Shown here one piece after another: positions 37,768 through 45,219 of a DNA stretch of 64,000 nt. The stretch spans positions 682,001 to 746,000 of the forward strand of contig NZ_FOYL01000001.1 of NCBI RefSeq assembly GCF_900115955.1. The letters are read 5' to 3'. Position 1 is the first letter of the stretch; each line of letters starts with the position of its first letter. Origin of the DNA: Lentzea waywayandensis (GTDB lineage: Bacteria; Actinomycetota; Actinomycetes; Mycobacteriales; Pseudonocardiaceae). Made by a program: the position numbers and the translations under genes. The notes below the pieces were generated by a model that was not told where the DNA came from, did no database searches, and worked only from the letters and a program-made list of their open reading frames with translations.

Positions 37768-39030
37768 ATGCGCGCTTTGGCCGCAGTGTTGCTGCTTCTT
37801 GTCGCGTTTTGTCAACCGGCGCAGGCCGCGCCCACTCTCGACACGGTCACCACAGCAAGTGTTTACGGGTGCCTGCGCACCAACGGCGCGGGCGTGTACG
37901 ACGCGACGGTGAACAAGACGTTCGTGACGTACTCGGGGACCAGGCACGACATCTACGTCAAGGCGTTCGACCACGGCGCGAACACGTGGTCGGCGGCGGT
38001 CAAGGTCGCCACGCTGAACCTGACGCACGACAACGCCTATCACGACTACCCGGTGCTCACGCGGCTCGGCGACGGCAGGCTCGCGATCTTCCGGGCCACG
38101 CACACGACGTCGATGCAGCTCTACACCGCGCCCACGCCACGATCGATCACCGGCACGTGGACCGCGCGGACGATCAGCACCGACAAGAACACCTACCCCG
38201 AGCCGATCGTCACGGGGAACACGATCCACCTGTTCTACAGCCACAACACGGACCTGTCGCACCCGTACCGCACGTACAAGATGATCAGGTCGACGGACAA
38301 CGGCAAGACCTGGTCCGCGCCGCGCACGATCATCGACTCCGGGCGCACAGCCGACAGGTACGCCGAGGTGTACGCGTTCGGCGTGACGCAACGCAACGGC
38401 CGCGTCTACCTGACCTGGTCGCTGCACGGCGGACCCAAGGGCCACAACGGAGGCGGAAAGAACATCTACGTCGCCTACCTCGACACGGCGTCCGGGAACC
38501 TGTTCACCGCCGGCGGCGCGTCGCTCGGCACGGTGATCGACTCCTCGGACACCGACAAGGCCAGGGTCGTCACGACGAACCCTGCCGATCTCCCGGCAGG
38601 CAAGGACCTTCCCGAGGAGAACCCGGTGACGGTGCCGTTGAACGACGGCTCGCTCGTGCTGGGCTACGGCGTGCACACCAGCAGCAGCGCCAAGATCGTG
38701 CTCTCACGTTTCGCCGGTGGCACTTGGACTTCCACGACGGCCGACACCTCGACGTCGTTGTTCAAGGACCTCACCGCGACCGGCGACGGCGTGGACTTCT
38801 CCTACGCCAGCGCGGATCGCAGGCGGCTGCTGGTGAAGTCGTGGACGCCGGGCGGGCCCGTGACGGCGAAGCACGACCTGACGGTGCCGTACTCGGCCGG
38901 TGCCGACACGACGTTCTACGCGAACTTCGTGGAGAACCGGCCGAGCGACCTGGTGGCCAACACCATCGACCACGAGACCCGCAAGACCAACCACACGGGT
39001 AAGTGGCCGGTGTTCTCGATCAGGGGCTGA
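37768..39030 (+). CDS. Secreted BNR-repeat (BNR-4) protein, possible glycan-active enzyme
   Basis: A 420-residue secreted protein. The ATG at 37768 has CGGAGGT just upstream and a signal peptide ending QAA. The body is a seven-blade-propeller-like BNR-4 domain with NAYHDYPVLTRLGDGRLAIF, STDNGKTWSAPRTI (Asp box) and RNGRVYLTWSLHGG. Some BNR-4 proteins are polysaccharide lyases; whether this one is catalytic is unclear. It is divergent from the GH92 gene across only 53 bases. Confidence 0.85.
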   Translation: MRALAAVLLLLVAFCQPAQAAPTLDTVTTASVYGCLRTNGAGVYDATVNKTFVTYSGTRHDIYVKAFDHGANTWSAAVKVATLNLTHDNAYHDYPVLTRLGDGRLAIFRATHTTSMQLYTAPTPRSITGTWTARTISTDKNTYPEPIVTGNTIHLFYSHNTDLSHPYRTYKMIRSTDNGKTWSAPRTIIDSGRTADRYAEVYAFGVTQRNGRVYLTWSLHGGPKGHNGGGKNIYVAYLDTASGNLFTAGGASLGTVIDSSDTDKARVVTTNPADLPAGKDLPEENPVTVPLNDGSLVLGYGVHTSSSAKIVLSRFAGGTWTSTTADTSTSLFKDLTATGDGVDFSYASADRRRLLVKSWTPGGPVTAKHDLTVPYSAGADTTFYANFVENRPSDLVANTIDHETRKTNHTGKWPVFSIRG

Positions 39031-39136
39031 TCAGCAGCGCGGCACGGGAACGCGGCGGCGATGAATGCCCTCTTCCTGCGGGTGATCATCGCCGTTCGCG
39101 CTGACAAACTCACCGACACCCGAGTAAGCAGGAGGC

Positions 39137-39520
39137 ATGCCCGTACAGCTCAACCACACCATCGTCCACGTCAGCGACCAGAACCACTCCGCCCGCTTCC
39201 TGACCGAACTGCTCGGCCTGCCCGACCCGGTGCGCTACGGCCCGTTCCTCGTCGTCGAGGTCGCGAACGGCGTCTCGCTCGACTACATGACGGCCCGCGG
39301 CCCGATCACCGAGCAGCACTACGCGTTCCTGGTGACCGAGGAGGAGTTCGACCAGATCTTCGGCCGCATCCAGGAACGCGGCCTCGACTACTGGGCCGAC
39401 CCGTTCCACTCCCAGCCCCAGCAGATCAACCGCAACGACGGCGGACGCGGCGTCTACTGGAACGACCCGGACGGCCACGCGCTGGAGATCATCACCCGGC
39501 CCTACGGATCCGGTAGCTGA
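39137..39520 (+). CDS. VOC-family (glyoxalase/dioxygenase fold) protein
   Basis: A 127-residue single VOC domain. It contains HTIVHVSDQNHSARFLTELL with a metal-ligand-like His at the first strand, QHYAFLVTEEEF, and the closing GVYWNDPDGHALEIITRPYG with the usual Glu. These positions match the metal-binding His/His/Glu of the superfamily. Possible roles are resistance, isomerase or lyase chemistry; no specific assignment is possible. Confidence 0.88.
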   Translation: MPVQLNHTIVHVSDQNHSARFLTELLGLPDPVRYGPFLVVEVANGVSLDYMTARGPITEQHYAFLVTEEEFDQIFGRIQERGLDYWADPFHSQPQQINRNDGGRGVYWNDPDGHALEIITRPYGSGS

Positions 39521-39540
39521 CGAACCGGTTCACGTATCTA

Positions 39541-39556
39541 AAAGGTATAGACCATC
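39541..39556. promoter_or_regulatory. DasR-type dre site upstream of first chitinase
   Basis: AAAGGTATAGACCATC resembles the dre consensus ACTGGTCTAGACCAGT, with the core GGT-TAGACCA retained. It lies 83-98 bases before the chitinase ATG (39639). DasR is the GntR-family N-acetylglucosamine sensor of actinomycetes. Identification is by eye. Confidence 0.6.
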
Positions 39557-39638
39557 TCTTGTGCTCGGAGTTCCTGCCTGCCACCGTGAGAGCGGTAACA
39601 CACAGTGGGCGCGCTGATGCTCTGAGGAGTTGGTCTCC

Positions 39639-40331
39639 ATGTTCCGGACACGCGCCGCCGCCCTGATCGTCGCGCTGATCGGCGTCTTCACGCTCGTTCA
39701 GCCGGCGACGGCAGCGCCGTTCATCGTCACCGAAGCGCAGTTCAACCGCATGTTCCCGTCCCCGCCCCGCAACGCCTTCTACACCTACAGCGGCCTGAAG
39801 AACGCGATGGCCACGTTCGGCTCGTTCGCGAACCAGGGCAGCGACACGGTGAAGAAGCAGGAGCTCGCGGCGTTCCTGGCCAACGTCTCGCACGAGACCG
39901 GCGGTCTCCGCTACATCCGCGAGATCAACCAGAACGGCGACTACTGCGACGAGACCAGGCCCTACGGCTGTCCCTCGCCCCAGAAGTACTACGGCCGCGG
40001 CCCGATCCAGCTGTCGTGGAACTTCAACTACAAGGCGGCCGGCGACTACCTCGGCATCAACCTGCTGAACAACCCCGAGCGGGTGGCCACGGACGCGACC
40101 GTCTCGTGGCGGACCGCGATCTGGTACTGGATGACGCAGAACGGCCCTGGCACCATGACCCCGCACAACGCGATGGTCAACTCGCGCGGCTTCGGCCAGA
40201 CGATCCGCAGCATCAACGGATCCCTGGAGTGCGACGGCCGCAACCCCGGCACGGTGGAGAGCCGCGTCTCGAAGTACCGCTCCTTCACCGGCATCATCGG
40301 TGTCGCAACGGGATCGAACCTGTACTGCTAG
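39639..40331 (+). CDS. Secreted GH19 chitinase, catalytic domain only
   Basis: A 230-residue secreted chitinase. The signal peptide ends TAAP, and the ATG at 39639 is placed by GAGGAG at about 39622. The GH19 domain has the catalytic Glu in FLANVSHETGG, a second acidic residue in REINQNGDYCDE and the motif KYYGRGPIQLSWNFNYKAAG. It hydrolyses beta-1,4-GlcNAc bonds in chitin. It has no binding module and is followed by a paralogue with two. A dre site lies upstream. Confidence 0.96.
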   Translation: MFRTRAAALIVALIGVFTLVQPATAAPFIVTEAQFNRMFPSPPRNAFYTYSGLKNAMATFGSFANQGSDTVKKQELAAFLANVSHETGGLRYIREINQNGDYCDETRPYGCPSPQKYYGRGPIQLSWNFNYKAAGDYLGINLLNNPERVATDATVSWRTAIWYWMTQNGPGTMTPHNAMVNSRGFGQTIRSINGSLECDGRNPGTVESRVSKYRSFTGIIGVATGSNLYC

Positions 40332-40338
40332 TGACAAA

Positions 40339-40371
40339 ACAGGTCTAGACCCTTGACTGGTCTGGACCATT
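40339..40371. promoter_or_regulatory. Tandem dre sites between the two chitinase genes
   Basis: ACAGGTCTAGACCCTT (40339-40354) and ACTGGTCTGGACCATT (40356-40371) are two DasR-type palindromes with centres 17 bases apart. The second matches the consensus at 14 of 16 positions. They lie 60-95 bases upstream of the second chitinase start, so that gene has its own regulated promoter. Confidence 0.75.
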
Positions 40372-40431
40372 GGTGCCAATCTCAGCGCTGTTCACATACC
40401 TGATCCTCCGGGCGCAAGACTCCAGGAGTGA

Positions 40432-41514
40432 GTGACCTTGCTGAGAAAACGAATTCTGGCGTCTCTCGCGGCGGTGGCGATGGCGGCGACCATGGCCGTC
40501 ATCGCACCGACCGCGTCATCCCAGGCGGAAGTGTCCGCGCAGGCCTGTTCGTTCACCAACTGGACAGCGGGCACCTGGTACACGACCGGCTCGATCGTGA
40601 AGTACACCAACGGTCAGTACTACGTGGCCGAGCACGACAACCCCGGCTACGACCCGATCATCTCCACCTGGTACTGGGAGCCGACGAGTTGTGACGGCGG
40701 TGGTGGAGGTGGCGGCGGCGGTACCTGCACCAGCGCCACGGACTGGGTTGCGGGCCGGCAGTACTACACGGGCAACATCGTGCGGTACAACGGTTCCTAC
40801 TACATCGCCGAGCACGACAACCCCGGTTACGACCCGACGATCTCCACCTGGTTCTGGGAACCGCACAGCTGCGACGGTGGCGGCGGCGGGGGTGGCGGCG
40901 GCAGCTTCGTCGTCAGCGAAGCCCAGTTCAACCAGATGTTCCAGGGCACCCGCAACTCCTTCTACACCTACAGCGGTCTCGTCGAGGCCATGAGCGCGTT
41001 CCCCGCCTTCGCGAAGACCGGCGGTGACACGGTGTCGAAGCAGGAAGCGGCGGCGTTCCTCGCGAACGTCTCGCACGAGACCGGTGGCCTCAAGTACGTC
41101 GAGGAGATCGACCAGAGCGGCGACTACTGCGACGAGACCAGGCCGTACGGCTGCCCCTCGCCCCAGAAGTACTTCGGCCGCGGCCCGATCCAGCTGTCGT
41201 GGAACTTCAACTACAAGGCGGCCGGCGACTACCTCGGCATCGACCTGCTGGGCAACCCGCAGTGGGTGGCACAGCAAGCGCCGATCGCGTGGAAGACGGG
41301 CCTCTGGTACTGGAACACGCAGTCCGGCCCCGGCTCGATGACCGGACACGCGGCCATGACCAACGGCTCCGGGTTCGGCCACTCGATCCGCAGCATCAAC
41401 GGTTCGCTGGAGTGCGACGGCCGCAACCCGGCGCAGGTCCAGAGCCGTGTCTCGAAGTACCAGCAGTTCGTCGGGATCCTCGGCGTGCCGGCGGGTGCCA
41501 ACCTGTACTGCTAG
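40432..41514 (+). CDS. Secreted GH19 chitinase with two chitin-binding modules
   Basis: A 360-residue secreted chitinase. After the signal peptide (…ASSQA) come two CBM5/12-like modules (WTAGTWYTTGSIVKYTNGQY…, WVAGRQYYTGNIVRYNGSYY…), each followed by a run of Gly as linker. The GH19 domain (SFVVSEAQFNQMF onward) has the same catalytic Glu motif (VSHETGG) as the previous gene. GTG 40432 is the longest start; TTG 40438 has better spacing from AGGAG at 40424-40428. The catalytic domain is very similar to that of the preceding gene, which suggests tandem duplication followed by module gain or loss. Confidence 0.96.
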   Translation: MTLLRKRILASLAAVAMAATMAVIAPTASSQAEVSAQACSFTNWTAGTWYTTGSIVKYTNGQYYVAEHDNPGYDPIISTWYWEPTSCDGGGGGGGGGTCTSATDWVAGRQYYTGNIVRYNGSYYIAEHDNPGYDPTISTWFWEPHSCDGGGGGGGGGSFVVSEAQFNQMFQGTRNSFYTYSGLVEAMSAFPAFAKTGGDTVSKQEAAAFLANVSHETGGLKYVEEIDQSGDYCDETRPYGCPSPQKYFGRGPIQLSWNFNYKAAGDYLGIDLLGNPQWVAQQAPIAWKTGLWYWNTQSGPGSMTGHAAMTNGSGFGHSIRSINGSLECDGRNPAQVQSRVSKYQQFVGILGVPAGANLYC

Positions 41515-41525
41515 TGGTCGCCCTG

Positions 41526-41548
41526 ACTAGGACTTGAGTGGTCCTAGT
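41526..41548. terminator. Hairpin after the second chitinase
   Basis: ACTAGGAC-TTGAGTG-GTCCTAGT is a perfect 8-bp stem starting 12 bases after the chitinase stop and ending 20 bases before the next ATG. It could end the chitinase transcript or act as an operator for the DinB-like gene. It does not match dre. Confidence 0.5.
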
Positions 41549-41567
41549 TCGGTCGTAGCTTCAATTC

Positions 41568-42056
41568 ATGACCATGGAGCTCAACGACCTGTTGCACGAG
41601 CTGAACGATCAGCGCAGGACCTTCCGCGTCACAGTGCGAGGTCTCACCGCCGCAGAAGCGGTGAAGCGCACGACCGTCAGCGAGCTCACGCTGGGTGGGT
41701 TGCTCAAGCACCTCACCTGGTGTGAGCGCGGCTGGACCCACATCCTGACCGAGCAGCCCGGCACTCCGCCCGGCATGCTCGACTGGGGCCAGTACACGTG
41801 GACCGGCGACGACCTCGACGCGTTGCTGGAGTCCTACGACGAAGCGGTGCGCGCGACCGATGAGGCCGTGCGCGCCGCTTCGCTGGACAAGCTGGTGCCG
41901 CTGCCGTCCGCGCCCTGGGACCAGAACCCGCGGCCCATGTCGATCCGGCGGATCGTGCTGCACCTGATCCGGGAGACCGCGCAGCACGCGGGCCACGCGG
42001 ACATCATCCGGGAGACGCTGGACGGTCAGTCGACCACCGCGTTCCTCTACGAGTAG
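41568..42056 (+). CDS. DinB-family (DUF664) protein
   Basis: A 162-residue four-helix-bundle protein of the DinB/DUF664 superfamily. Likely metal ligands are His in LGGLLKHLTWCERGW and the pair in ETAQHAGHADIIRE. Relatives include mycothiol-dependent enzymes, so a thiol-transfer role is possible; the neighbouring mycoredoxin gene converges but is not co-transcribed. Function otherwise unknown. Confidence 0.88.
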   Translation: MTMELNDLLHELNDQRRTFRVTVRGLTAAEAVKRTTVSELTLGGLLKHLTWCERGWTHILTEQPGTPPGMLDWGQYTWTGDDLDALLESYDEAVRATDEAVRAASLDKLVPLPSAPWDQNPRPMSIRRIVLHLIRETAQHAGHADIIRETLDGQSTTAFLYE

Positions 42057-42057
42057 C

Positions 42058-42303
42058 TCAGGCCGCCAGCTGTTCCTTGACCTGCGCCAGCGACGGGTTG
42101 GTGAGCGCCGCGCCGTTCGGGAAGTGCACGGTCGGCACCGTGCGGTTGCCGCCGTTCACCTCCATCACGAAGTCGGCCGCGCCCGGCGTCTCCTCGATGT
42201 TGATCTCGACGTACTCGATGCCTTCGCGGTCGAGCGAGCTCTTCAGGATCCGGCAGTAGCCGCACCACGAGGTCGAGTAGACGGTCAGCTGGTCGGGAGC
42301 CAT
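42058..42303 (-). CDS. Mycoredoxin/glutaredoxin-like protein
   Basis: An 81-residue thioredoxin-fold redoxin. The ATG at 42303 is selected because AGGAG sits 8 bases upstream; a GTG at 42312 would overlap it. The active site WCGYC (C14, C17) and the cis-Pro motif TVPTVHF fit mycoredoxin-1, which reduces mycothiol mixed disulfides in actinobacteria. GAALTNPSLAQV matches the family's C-terminal region. Confidence 0.9.
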   Translation of the reverse strand: MAPDQLTVYSTSWCGYCRILKSSLDREGIEYVEINIEETPGAADFVMEVNGGNRTVPTVHFPNGAALTNPSLAQVKEQLAA

Positions 42304-42630
42304 CAGGCGCACTCCTCGTCGGGGTTGGACTGTGTCCTCAGTGTCAACGCCCGGCCAGGAGCACTTCTTCCCGGGGTACCGCTGTGCCCCGCGCCACTCG
42401 GACGGCGCAGCGACGGGCGATCGTCAGGCAATCGTCAGGTCAATTCCCTGCACGGTGAGTGAACATAGTTCGCGCACGGCCGAAGATTTCGGCCGTGCAA
42501 TTGGTCGTGCATTCTCGCGAGCCTTGCCGATCAATTCAGTCACCCATTCGGCGGCCCATCACCACGCAGGGTTTCCGATATCGTTTGAATTCCGCCGCCG
42601 CTACCGCTGTCATGAATGGAAAGGCTGGCC
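42304..42630. other. Gene-free stretch with direct repeats and a hairpin
   Basis: No convincing coding frame. It contains two ATCGTCAGG direct repeats 11 bases apart (42420-42428, 42431-42439), reminiscent of tandem response-regulator sites, and a perfect hairpin (42474-42498). The last ~100 bases are relatively AT-rich and probably contain the promoter of the DUF4360 gene. Confidence 0.6.
42474..42498. promoter_or_regulatory. Perfect 11-bp hairpin upstream of DUF4360 gene
   Basis: GCACGGCCGAA-GAT-TTCGGCCGTGC, an 11-bp stem with a 3-base loop. It lies about 130 bases before the DUF4360 start and 170 bases from the mycoredoxin start. No T-tract follows, so it may be an operator or leader structure. 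Confidence 0.45.
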
Positions 42631-43254
42631 ATGCTGAAAACGGTGGCGGCTGCTGCCCTCGCGCTGTCCGCGGTCCTGACCGCGCCGACCGCGAACGCAG
42701 CATCCGATGTTCCTGATTTCGTGACGATCGACGTCGTCACCGTGAACGGTTCCGGCTGTCCCGCCGGCACCGCGGCCGTCGCGGCCGCGGACGACCGCAC
42801 GGCGTTCACGGTCACGTACAGCCAGTACCTCGCCCAGGCCGGACAGGGCTCAGGCCCCACCGACTTCAGGAAGAACTGCCAGCTCAACATCAGAGTGAGC
42901 TACCCGCAGGGCTTCACGTTCGGCATCGCCCAGGCCGACTACCGCGGCTTCGCCAACCTGCAGCAGGGCGCCACGGGCACGGAGAAGGGGAACTACTACT
43001 TCCAGGGCATGTCGCAGACCGCGAGCCGCACCCACACGTTCAACGGCCCGAAGAGCGACAACTGGCAGGCCACCGACCGCGCGACGGTGTCGGAAATCAT
43101 CTACGCGCCGTGCGGGGAAGTCCGCCACCTGAACATCAACACCGAACTGCGCGTGAACGCGGGAACCGCGTCGAAGGCGAACAGCTTCATGACGATGGAT
43201 TCCACCGACAGCAGCGTGAGCACGAAGTACCAGTTCTCCTGGAAGCGTTGCTGA
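42631..43254 (+). CDS. Secreted DUF4360 protein (first of tandem pair)
   Basis: A 207-residue secreted protein with a signal peptide ending ANAA. The ATG at 42631 follows GGAAAGG. The DUF4360 body has four cysteines (GSGCPAG, RKNCQLN, APCGEV, WKRC), probably two disulfides, and the motifs ADYRGFANLQQG and NYYFQGMSQTA. No function is established. The following gene is a clear paralogue; the pair lies 60 bases apart on the same strand. Confidence 0.9.
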   Translation: MLKTVAAAALALSAVLTAPTANAASDVPDFVTIDVVTVNGSGCPAGTAAVAAADDRTAFTVTYSQYLAQAGQGSGPTDFRKNCQLNIRVSYPQGFTFGIAQADYRGFANLQQGATGTEKGNYYFQGMSQTASRTHTFNGPKSDNWQATDRATVSEIIYAPCGEVRHLNINTELRVNAGTASKANSFMTMDSTDSSVSTKYQFSWKRC

Positions 43255-43314
43255 TCCAGGCACCGATTGCCGCCGCCCGTTCATTTCGTTGAACCCCAGA
43301 CGGAAAGGTGCCCC

Positions 43315-43959
43315 ATGCTCACCACACTCGCCGCGGCCGCGCTCGCGATGTCGACGATCATCATTCCCCCCGGTGGCGCCCCTGGTGACACGCCGCCGCC
43401 GGAGAACATCACCATCGACGTCGTGACCATCAACGGTTCTGGCTGCCGGGCGGGAACGGCCGCCGTCGCCGTGAGCCCGGACAACAAGGCGTTCACCGTC
43501 ACCTACAGCGAGTTCATGGCGCAGGTCGGCCCTCAGGCCCTGCCCACCGACTTCCGCAAGAACTGCCAGCTGAACCTGCGCGTCAACGTGCCGTCCGGCT
43601 TCACCTACGGCATCGCGTCCACCGACTACCGCGGCTTCGCGCACCTCGAACGCGGCGCCACGGCCCTGGAGAAGGCCAACTACTACTTCCAGGGCATGTC
43701 GCAGACCGAGTACAAGCAGCACAACTACCGCGGCCCGTTCAGCGACGACTGGCAGGCGACGGACACGACCGATGTGGCCGCCATCGTCTACCACCCCTGT
43801 GGCGAGAAGCGGAACTTCAACATCAACACGGAGCTGCGGGTCATGGCGGGCACGTCGGACCCGAAGAAGGTCACCAGCTTCATCGCGATGGACTCGACCG
43901 ACGGGTCCATCGAGACGACCTACCACTTCGCGTGGAAGGTCTGCCCGCCCAAGCCGTAG
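43315..43959 (+). CDS. Secreted DUF4360 protein (second of tandem pair)
   Basis: A 214-residue paralogue of the preceding protein. The ATG at 43315 follows the same GGAAAGG ribosome-binding motif. The signal region (LTTLAAAALAMSTIIIPPGG) is short and lacks the charged n-region of the first copy. The four cysteines and STDYRGFAHLERG and NYYFQGMSQTE are conserved. The shared ribosome-binding site supports tandem duplication. A strong terminator follows. Confidence 0.9.
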   Translation: MLTTLAAAALAMSTIIIPPGGAPGDTPPPENITIDVVTINGSGCRAGTAAVAVSPDNKAFTVTYSEFMAQVGPQALPTDFRKNCQLNLRVNVPSGFTYGIASTDYRGFAHLERGATALEKANYYFQGMSQTEYKQHNYRGPFSDDWQATDTTDVAAIVYHPCGEKRNFNINTELRVMAGTSDPKKVTSFIAMDSTDGSIETTYHFAWKVCPPKP

Positions 43960-43969
43960 TACCCGCTAG

Positions 43970-44003
43970 GTGCCGGGCATTCCGCGAACGGGGTGCCCGG
44001 CAC
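43970..44003 (+). terminator. Rho-independent-like terminator after DUF4360 pair
   Basis: GTGCCGGGCA and TGCCCGGCAC form a perfect 10-bp stem around a 14-base loop, followed by GCCCCTTTTC. It ends the DUF4360 transcript 11 bases after the stop. Confidence 0.8.
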
Positions 44004-44049
44004 GCCCCTTTTCTGGGATGATCGTTCCCTGCCAACGTCTGGGGGGACG

Positions 44050-45219
44050 ATGAAGCTGCACGTGCTGTCCGGAGTGGACCTCGGGCCGGAGTTCCACGCG
44101 CTGGTGAAGAAGATCCACAGGGGGATGCTCAAGCCGCGGTACCGGCGCGTCTCGGTGCTGTTCGACGACCTGGCGGGCACGTCGGCACGAGTGGACCTGG
44201 TGCGGCTGGCCACGATCGCGGCGCTCGAGCAGACCGGCGAGAGCGTCGAGCTCATGCCGGTCAGCGCACGCGGTCACACCGTGGGTCTCGAGTGCGTGAT
44301 CGGTGTCGCCGATAACGGTGACGGCACGGTGCGCGTCACCGCGGCCGGAGTTCAGGTCGATGTCCTGCCACCGTCCGAAGAGGACTGCCACCGCCTGCTG
44401 ACCTCCGGCGTGCGCGGCACGGCGATGCGGTTCCCCGTCTTTCCGAGTTCGTGTCCCTCGCTGGTCGCGCGCGGCGACGGACCGGACGAGCTCGTGCTGT
44501 GGCGGTGCGGCCTGGCGCCGGCGAAAGTCCGGCTGCCCGGACCGGTGCTCGCCGCGATCCACGTGTCCGACAGGTCCGGCGAAGTGCTGAAGGCGCTGGT
44601 CGAGATCGACGGTGAACTGATCTACATGTCACACGATGAGGACCCCGCCCAGTGCGAGCTTCGCATCCCGATCCGCTTCAGCGTCGCCGCTGAGGCCAAG
44701 CGGGACCTCTCCCCGCTCTACCTCGACATGGACGAGCCCTGGCGGTACGGCGTCTACTTCCGCCGCGCCGGCAAGTGGTGGAACCTCCACTACCACGGCG
44801 GCACGATCACGCTGAAACAGTCGACCGGAACCACCCACCAGCCCGGTTCCTTTCCCTGGCACGCCAAGGTCTACGGCGGCGACCGGTCGGTCTTCGGGCC
44901 GGGCTACTCCCACGCCGAGCGCCGGCACGGCACCGACTGGACGGTGACGGGAACGGGCGCGGAGCAGGTCATCACCGTTCCGCCCGGCGAGCACGTCCTC
45001 GGTCTCACCGAGGTCGGGAAGCAACCGGCGCTGCTGACCCGGGAGGGCAACATCGTCCGAGCGCGGCGGCAGCACGACGTGCGCACGGTCGTCGAGTTCA
45101 AGGGGCCCGTGATCCAGCACTACGAGGCGCCATGGGTGGCGGTGCAACGGTCACCGCACCTGGTCGAGGTCATCGACATCGCGACCGGCGCGGTGCTGCA
45201 CCGCCTCGACACGGCCTAG
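44050..45219 (+). CDS. Conserved-looking protein of unknown function, 389 residues
   Basis: The ATG at 44050 follows GGGGGG. No signal peptide or membrane helix is visible, so it is probably cytoplasmic. The N-terminal ~120 residues look alpha/beta (VDLGPEFHALVKKIHRGMLK, RYRRVSVLFDDLAG). The rest is beta-rich with Trp/Tyr/His motifs (KWWNLHYHGG, HAERRHGTDWTVTG) and ends in propeller-like strands (VAVQRSPHLVEVIDIATGAV). I do not recognise the family. The C-terminal strands recall WD/beta-propeller blades but are too few to be certain. It stands alone behind the terminator at 44003 and converges with ilvA. Confidence 0.7.
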   Translation: MKLHVLSGVDLGPEFHALVKKIHRGMLKPRYRRVSVLFDDLAGTSARVDLVRLATIAALEQTGESVELMPVSARGHTVGLECVIGVADNGDGTVRVTAAGVQVDVLPPSEEDCHRLLTSGVRGTAMRFPVFPSSCPSLVARGDGPDELVLWRCGLAPAKVRLPGPVLAAIHVSDRSGEVLKALVEIDGELIYMSHDEDPAQCELRIPIRFSVAAEAKRDLSPLYLDMDEPWRYGVYFRRAGKWWNLHYHGGTITLKQSTGTTHQPGSFPWHAKVYGGDRSVFGPGYSHAERRHGTDWTVTGTGAEQVITVPPGEHVLGLTEVGKQPALLTREGNIVRARRQHDVRTVVEFKGPVIQHYEAPWVAVQRSPHLVEVIDIATGAVLHRLDTA

